Source of the DNA: Brachypterus glaber
Lineage: Eukaryota > Arthropoda > Insecta > Coleoptera > Kateretidae
Direction of reading: 5' to 3'
NCBI GenBank assembly: GCA_958510825.1
Contig: OY294047.1
Span: 38,827,229-38,891,228 of the forward strand
Length of the DNA stretch: 64,000 bases
Shown here: piece after piece, positions 58,572 through 64,000 of the stretch
How positions within the stretch are numbered: the stretch's first letter is position 1
Layout of the letters: every line of letters starts with the position of its first letter
Position numbers and translations under genes: made by a program
The notes under the pieces: model-generated
Databases searched by the model: none
Told to the model about the DNA's origin: nothing
The model's input: the letters and a program-made list of their open reading frames with translations, nothing else

Positions 58572-59426
58572 TTTATGCGGAGAACTATAGCACAGTTTAT
58601 AGTTACATATTATTTACATATTAAATATATAACACCTCTAATAAGAATCAATCAAAAGAGAGAATTTAGAAAACAACCCACTTGCAAGGAGTTTTCTACA
58701 GGGTCAATAATATGAATCATCTTATAAATTGATGTCTCTCTCTCTCTCATTTTTTTAATTCCTTCCAGATAATTAGCCAGTAGAATTTGAATTATTTCTA
58801 TAAAGGATAACAAAGAATTTCCTCAGTCTGTAGTGATGTCGGCGCAGGCGCTAACATATAAAAAGTTATCCTTAAAATTTATTAAAAATATCTTCACATT
58901 TCCATCATTTCCAAATTAAAATTTAATAGCAAAATACACGATTAAAAGATTATAAATATACAGGATATCCAGTAAATGATGTCATTAATTTTAAGGGGTG
59001 ATTCTTCAAAGGAAAATATGAAAAAAAGTTCCTATAAACATGTCTAAAAATGCGTCCTAAGCCTCTTGGAAAGTGGCTAATAAATTAGGTTTTCATTTCA
59101 TAACTCATTAACGCTTTGAGGTACAGCAACGAGGTTTTGAGTGTAAACTAACCTTATTAAGGCCCATCTTCGTATGCTATCTCCATGTACTTATTTTAAA
59201 CAGGGCTGTTCAAAACTAGGGGGCCTTATTAGTTTTTTGTCCCAAACTGTTTGCTGTGTAACTTTTTTGTTATTTTATTTTTGGAATATGATTCCTCAGG
59301 CCAAAATACATAAAAAAGGTACTCTTGTTCTAGTACTGTAGGATTAACAGTTTTCGAGAAAAAATCATTTGAAGTTGAAATTTCACGGATCGAGGATAAA
59401 AACTTAAGTACTAATATGTTTAAAAC
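58572..59426. other. Unassigned stretch
   Basis: (CT)n at 58734-58747; a decayed repeat at ~58960-59200 (GTCATTAATTTTAAGGGGTG). No gene supported. Confidence 0.4.
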
Positions 59427-59470
59427 CAAAATTTCAATTTATTATTCCATCAATCTATTTTCTAATCATC

Positions 59471-59541
59471 GTAGAGTGATATTGGTAGACTGACAGTTTC
59501 GGGCTGCTGGCCCTCTTCAGTACCAAGAGTCAACTCTGCAC
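59471..59541 (-). ncRNA. Hammerhead ribozyme, copy 1
   Basis: Core 59482-59526. Minus strand order: TTGGTA, CUGAAGA, GGGC-CAGCA-GCCC, GAA, ACU-GUC-AGU, C, TACCAA. The inner stem I (6 bp), stem II (4 bp) and stem III (3 bp) are perfect. An internal loop (GACTC side and TATC side) and an outer AGAGT/ACTCT helix follow. Predicted cleavage is after C17, between 59488 and 59487. Two bases are missing in the outer helix relative to copy 2. Confidence 0.85.
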
Positions 59542-59822
59542 GCTGATTAAGAAAACGTTTTTAGACTTTACTCGCAAAAGTAATATAGCCATTAGATTGA
59601 TGTAGACTTGTGCGCCATCTATTTCTAGATGTAGACAACTACTCATACCTCTCCTTATCTGGAGACTTTGAATGGTAGCAAGTTGAAGACTTGTGTGTCT
59701 CAAGCACATAGTACCACTAACGGGTGGTTAGACGTAAAATTAGTAAGGACAGAAATTTTTAATTTTAAACAAAATTATAAAAATATTAATTTATTATTCC
59801 ATCAATCTATTTTCTAATCATC

Positions 59823-59895
59823 GTACAGAGTGATATTGGTAGACTGACAGTTTCGGGCTGTTGGCCCTCTTCAGTACCAAGAGTCAACTCTGCAC
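59823..59895 (-). ncRNA. Hammerhead ribozyme, copy 2 (most complete)
   Basis: Core 59836-59880, with the same stems as copy 1. Loop II is CAACA. The outer stem I GTGCAGAGT/ACTCTGTAC is 9 bp with one G-U pair, separated from the inner 6 bp by an internal loop (TGACTC/TATC), the place where natural type I hammerheads make the loop II contact. Cleavage between 59842 and 59841 is 354 nt from the copy 1 site, so a tandem transcript would release 354-nt monomers. Confidence 0.88.
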
Positions 59896-60189
59896 GCTGA
59901 TTAAGAAAACGTTTTTAGACTTTACTCGCAAAAGGAATATAGCCATTAGATTGATGTAGACTTGTGCGCCATCTATTTCTAGATGTAGACAACTACTCAT
60001 ACCTCTCCTTATCTGGAGACTTTGAATGGTAGCAAGTTGAAGACTTGTGTGTCTCAAGCACATAGTACCACTAACGGGTGGTTAGACGTAAAATTAGTAA
60101 GGACAGAAATTTTTAATTTTAAACAAAATTATAAAAATATTAATTTATTATTCCATCAATCTATTTTCTAATCATCGTACAGAGTGATA

Positions 60190-60228
60190 TTGGTAGACTG
60201 ACAGTTTCGGGCTGCTGGCCCTCTTCAG
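60190..60228 (-). ncRNA. Hammerhead ribozyme, copy 3 (stem I broken by the inversion)
   Basis: Core, stem II and stem III are intact, but the 5' strand of stem I is replaced at the palindrome turn (only 3 bp remain), so self-cleavage is doubtful. Confidence 0.65.
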
Positions 60229-60233
60229 TACTC

Positions 60234-60278
60234 TTGGTACTGAAGAGGGCCAGCAGCCCGAAACTGTCAGTCTACCAA
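60234..60278 (+). ncRNA. Hammerhead ribozyme, inverted copy 4
   Basis: TTGGTA 60234-60239, CUGAAGA 60240-60246, stem II 60247-60250/60256-60259, GAA 60260-60262, stem III 60263-60265/60269-60271, C17 at 60272, TACCAA 60273-60278. All conserved bases are present. The outer stem I is lost because the 5' flank is the palindrome turn. Predicted cleavage is after 60272. Confidence 0.78.
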
Positions 60279-60382
60279 TATCACTCTGTACGATGATTAG
60301 AAAATAGATTGATGGAATAATAAATTAATATTTTTATAATTTTGTTTAAAATTAAAAATTTCTGTCCTTACAAAATTTCAAT

Positions 60383-61137
60383 GATACAGGGTTATTCTAT
60401 ATCAAAAACTAAAAAAAGTTTCTATACATGTAGGTCGAAAATCGCTTTTAAAGCTACTATGGCCCTTTAAAAATGGTGAATTTTTAGGAGACCACAGCTC
60501 CCTTAGGGTTGATTTTTGGAAGTACCTGTATATGAGGTTTTTTTCTTAGTTCTTTATTTGCAAGTCCAAACTTATACTTTTTTAAATAATTCATTTATGA
60601 AAAGCAAATAGAAATATTCTATTTCGACCCGGCCTAGTGGGCATGCAACACCTGGTGGCGCAATTGATCATCCCTGTCAGAAGGCTGATTGCCTCATACC
60701 GCAAATCTGCACGGGTCCGACGAATTATCCCCAGGGATTCACAGGGATGGGATATGTGTGGGACGCATATGTTGGTATCTGTGCGTTGGTCTGATTAAAG
60801 ATGGAGTCTAGTAACGTGATAGTTTAGATTTAATAACTCTGCCTTATTATAAACTATATAGACTGAAACCACTGCAGTATAAGCAAAAATGTGGTTAATC
60901 CTATGAAAAGGAAAAGGTCTTTTATTTACTTTCGGAGTTTTTAGACAAAAAATGGTCTTAGAAATAACACTTTTATATTTTAACCAATTGTAGTTTTTTA
61001 TGTACATTTTTTATCTCTTGTAATTTTTTTGTCAATTTTATTATTTTTATATTTAGTTTTAAGCTGACATTATCTTATATGTATTTTACATCTACACTGT
61101 CGAAACAATTTTAGTCTCGTTTATGTTTTGCTCATAG
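60383..61137. other. Unassigned stretch with a G+C-rich patch
   Basis: A CTCCCTTAGGGTTGA decayed repeat at ~60480-60545. A G+C-rich patch at 60630-60790 (GGCCTAGTGGGCATGCAACA onward) could be a SINE or retroelement fragment, but I could not place pol III boxes. No gene supported. Confidence 0.4.
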
Positions 61138-61243
61138 TTTCATCAAATTCCGTTCATTCGTTCTAAAGTTATGCGGAAAAAAACATAAAAAATACAAAGT
61201 CACACTTCGAATTGATGACCTCCTCCTTTTTGGAAGTCGGTTA
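61138..61243 (+). repeat. 3'-tail fragment of a retroelement (second copy)
   Basis: Same ordered blocks as 18808-18897, ending GGAAGTCGGTTAA; slightly longer spacer inside. Confidence 0.5.
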
Positions 61244-61430
61244 ATAATTTAAAATGCATTGGCACTACTAAATAATATTTTTTTGTAATTTATATTCTAA
61301 TCAATTATGACTCCTTCGAAGTAAGTAAACTTTTATTAACGGATGAGTGCCATAAACACTTTTTTATGATTAATATGCAATGCAAATTAGCGTTACTTAC
61401 CTTCTTATTATTCATTGCAAATTGCTTGTA

Positions 61431-61532
61431 CGCCCATGTTAATGGTATAGGAAAACAGCGTTACAGGGGGGGGGGGGGGTAGGGGTTCCAAAATTAGCAA
61501 AATTTGCTTTACGTAATACTTAAACGTTCCCA
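61431..61532. mobile_element. Half copy of the TACGTAAC MITE with a 13-base G run
   Basis: The reverse complement matches the left two-thirds of 5129-5285 (terminus TGGGAACGTTTAAGTATTAC, then CCCC tract, then CCTATACCATTAACATGGGCG). The other terminus is missing. The C tract has lengthened to about 13. Confidence 0.7.
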
Positions 61533-62880
61533 TACTAGGGTGTGGCGAAAAATCTCTATTTTCGAAATCGAAAACGGTCTCTAGCTCAAAAGTTGCTCCT
61601 TACTAAAAAACAGTGGACACTGAAAAATGAGCCAAATCGGTTAGAGGTAGCTCAAAGCACTCAAACTTTGAAAAAAATCAGTACCTGTTTTTCGGATAAA
61701 AACTGATTGTATATAAAATTGAGGAAATTTTTGAGGTTTTCTTTGGTAATATTTAGAAATAATACTAGTTGTGAAAAAATAAAAATTATATCCCCCCTCC
61801 CCTTATATTAGAACATAAAAAAACGCCTATTATATGAAGATTTCGCGATAAATTAATTTTTGCAAGTTTTGAAATGTGCATAAAAAATAGTTTTAAACAA
61901 AAAATCTGGAAACTTATATATTAGTATATAAGCATATATAAATATTAACCTACCTGACTACACAGAAGATCATCATTTGTTTCCGCAACGCGAGTAAAAA
62001 AATAAATTTCAATTAGAAACCGGATGGATTTTTGCCTAAAACTTTTTTCGGTGTACTTTTTCTTATTTTTTCTTATTGAGATATACTTTTTTATGTAAAA
62101 ATACACAAAAAAGCTTCTGTGGTTTAACATCGCAGGTTTAACCGTTTTAAATATTTATTTAACATTAAAACAGATAAAAAAATATATGCACCTTGGTCAA
62201 AAAATCATTTCTATATCCTTTTAAATATGCCCTATTTTAAAAAATAAAACGCGAAATCTTCAGACAGATGGCGTTTTTTTTGTTCCAACTTAAGGGGTCC
62301 AAACCAAACACCAAAATTTTAATTTAGCTACAACAATTTATTGATCCAAACATTGGTCCTTCGAGACACCATTTTTTAGTTTTAGTGCGAATTTGGTTTA
62401 TATAATAATAATTTTTACTCCTCGCATTTAATAAAAAAATATCTTTCTAATAATTAATTAAATAAATATATTTATAAATATTTTTTTAATTATTTTGATA
62501 ATAAATAAATTCATAAATTATTAATTTTAAAGAATATTGTTTCAAAAATATATTTCATTAATATATATTGTATGACACGTTCCATGAATTAATTGTTTCA
62601 AAATTTCACATTATAAATAAATATTTTATAATATGTATCATATATCACAAAATTCCTGTAATATAATATTAATTTTGTATAAATATTTATATTCATTTAA
62701 TTCAAAATATAAATTCTAAAATCTGCCATCATTTCTTCACTTTAGCTGGAGATAAGTTTGATAGCTGGGCGGATATGGCCTTCTTATGGAACAGTCGCAA
62801 GCTTTGGGTCAGCTTGGGACTAACCATAAAAGGCCATGTTAGTATCCCACTTTTGTCGTGTGGGTTGTGAAGTTAAATTT
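61533..62880. other. Unassigned A+T-rich stretch
   Basis: 62400-62700 is extremely A+T-rich. A G+C-richer patch at 62745-62875 has no recognised content. No gene supported. Confidence 0.4.
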
Positions 62881-63110
62881 GCCCACTAATTTTTTCCCTC
62901 CCAAAAATGTTGAGGACTAAAAATTAAAAAAATTCATCGACACCCAAAAAGAAATGTTTACCCGAAAAAAAGTAATCACCCCCCAAAAATTAAAATAAAA
63001 ATGTTTACCCCCAAAATTTTACCCCTGCCGAAAAATTTGACGACTAAAAAAAAGGTTATCATCACCCCCAAAAAAAAAAATCACCCCCAAACATTTTTTT
63101 TTAATCCGAA
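62881..63110. repeat. Degenerate CCCCAAAAA-type tract
   Basis: About ten imperfect ACCCCCAAAAA/TTTACCC units with variable spacing. It is low-complexity, and the C-rich, A-rich alternation resembles telomere-like simple sequence only superficially. Confidence 0.6.
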
Positions 63111-63278
63111 TACTCTTCAGCAAGGTCATTCAAAGATATTCCTAAGTATTAATTGATTTACCTTGATCAAGATAAAGTCAACTGACTTAACTTCTCACTT
63201 CGTAATGCTTTAGCTTTAAAGATCTCCTATATAATTTTACTAAATGGATACAATTAACCCAGAAAATAAATGAAGAAT

Positions 63279-63304
63279 CTTATCTTATCTTATCTTGTCT
63301 TATC
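63279..63304. repeat. (CTTAT)n microsatellite
   Basis: Five CTTAT/CTTGT units at 63279-63304, next to a TCCCTTCTTCTAT duplication at 63337-63359. Confidence 0.85.
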
Positions 63305-63401
63305 CCTCCTGTAATCCGAGAAGATTAAAACTTCTATTCCCTTCTTCTATTCCCTTCTTCAATAGATTTGTCTGGTAGCAACTCTGGTAAACCAAATTTA
63401 A

Positions 63402-63970
63402 CCAACTGCCACAGACACCTTACTTATGGAACGTGACTACACACACGACGTAAAAATTACGCCTCGCTTTAAACAATTTAAAAGTCGAACAACATTTTTA
63501 AAGTTTTGACTTATTTATCGTTAAACGTGTTCTTTATAGCTTTGGTTATTTAATTATAAATGCAATAGAATACAATATTTAAAAGAGTTATTTATATAAT
63601 ATAATTTGTACGATAATATTATGTTAATTTTGACTTGCTAGGGAAATATAATTCAATAACCTGGTAGAAGAAAGAAAAAAAAATATTTGTAAAATAAAAT
63701 TAAAAACTTAATCTTGCAATGGATAAACCCTATTATTTTTATTATTTCGTACTTACAGACACGGCGTATTTTTTACGCAGCCAAATTTTAAATGAACAAG
63801 TGAAAAATCACTGTGCAACATACCAACTTCTTCGCTCGGATTTGGGGCTTAAACTGTATGTACGAAAGGTAATGAGACGCGGAAAGCCGTAATTAGTCGG
63901 AGTTGGGAGAAATCACAAACTGCATACTATCGAGGCGTAAAATCTACGCCATGTCTGTGGTAGAGGGTTA
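63402..63970. repeat. Region with three GGCGTA/TACGCC small hairpins; possible TIR element
   Basis: ACGACGTAAAAATTACGCC (63444), ACGGCGTATTTTTTACGC (63762) and AGGCGTAAAATCTACGCC (63933) are similar imperfect palindromes. CCACAGACA (63409) and TGTCTGTGG (63953-63961) are inverted at the two sides, suggesting a ~550-bp element. The interior is A+T-rich with no frame. Confidence 0.4.
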
Positions 63971-64000
63971 AGAAATTATACTAAGTATTCATTTTCTAAA

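Larger units (their letters stand above)
59427..60382. mobile_element. Composite hammerhead-ribozyme retroelement insertion (Penelope/retrozyme-like) with 12-bp target duplication
   Basis: Insert 59439-60370 lies between two copies of CAAAATTTCAAT (59427-59438, 60371-60382). Layout: a minus-strand unit truncated at its 3' tail (59439-59745), a full 354-bp unit (59746-60099), a third partial unit (60100-60231), a 5-base turn (60232-60236) and a plus-strand partial unit (60237-60370). The last two form a near-perfect palindrome centred at 60234. Each unit carries a hammerhead. There is no protein frame. Known: Penelope-like elements have hammerheads in tandem and inverted terminal repeats, and animal retrozymes are short tandem hammerhead repeats moved in trans. 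Either fits; the small unit favours a retrozyme. Confidence 0.8.

Noticed and set aside
62881..63110. Telomere-like repeat
   Set aside because: The C- and A-rich pattern is irregular and does not match TTAGG or any fixed unit.

Overview
This is A+T-rich eukaryotic DNA, most likely from an insect or other arthropod. It has no operons or bacterial signals. No host gene can be named with confidence. The window holds nested and dispersed transposable elements, tandem repeats and unassigned A+T-rich sequence, plus one 200-base assembly gap (11941-12140). Two short stretches look like terminal coding exons of host genes (4685-4854 minus, 47087-47281 plus), but neither product is recognised.

The largest feature is a complete, apparently young Ty3/Gypsy LTR retrotransposon on the minus strand (28209-39054, 10,846 bp). 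Its two 2,147-bp LTRs look identical. It has a 4-bp GTAT target duplication, a tRNA-Lys-like primer site, a polypurine tract, an intact gag, and an intact pol reached through a -1 slippery site. No env is present.

The most interesting signal is a set of small retroelement insertions carrying hammerhead-ribozyme motifs. The clearest is 59439-60370: two 354-nt-spaced minus-strand hammerheads with every conserved core base, an internally looped stem I and a GUC cleavage triplet, then a truncated copy and an inverted plus-strand copy, all bounded by one 12-bp target duplication. Related fold-back insertions at 47370-48095 and 42913-43096 have 13-bp duplications and hammerhead-like motifs with palindromic stem III. 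A 66-bp fragment of the 59-kb family sits at 12162-12227 inside its own 13-bp duplication. This matches Penelope-like elements or the retrozymes derived from them.

Other mobile DNA: the 3' end of a non-LTR element with a restriction-like endonuclease domain (1-600); 3' ends of other non-LTR elements (52242-52480, 53260-54200); four copies of a tRNA-derived SINE; a Tc1/mariner-type fold-back MITE with TA duplication (26438-27049); several other TIR elements; and two copies of a repeat carrying what looks like the N-terminus of a Crypton-type tyrosine recombinase (15602-16244, 21605-22197). Tandem DNA includes a ten-unit 184-bp satellite with multi-unit repeat order (56203-58038) and a ~98-bp minisatellite at two loci (13 kb and 41.5 kb).

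Layout: 0-0.6 kb LINE end; 0.6-12 kb mostly unassigned with small MITEs; 12-27 kb repeats, SINEs, MITEs; 28.2-39.05 kb Gypsy element; 39-43 kb TIR element with nested minisatellite and a fold-back insertion; 43-52 kb sparse, with a large palindromic insertion at 47.4 kb; 52-56 kb LINE ends and a TIR element; 56.2-58 kb satellite; 58-60.4 kb SINE and hammerhead array; 60.4-64 kb mostly unassigned.
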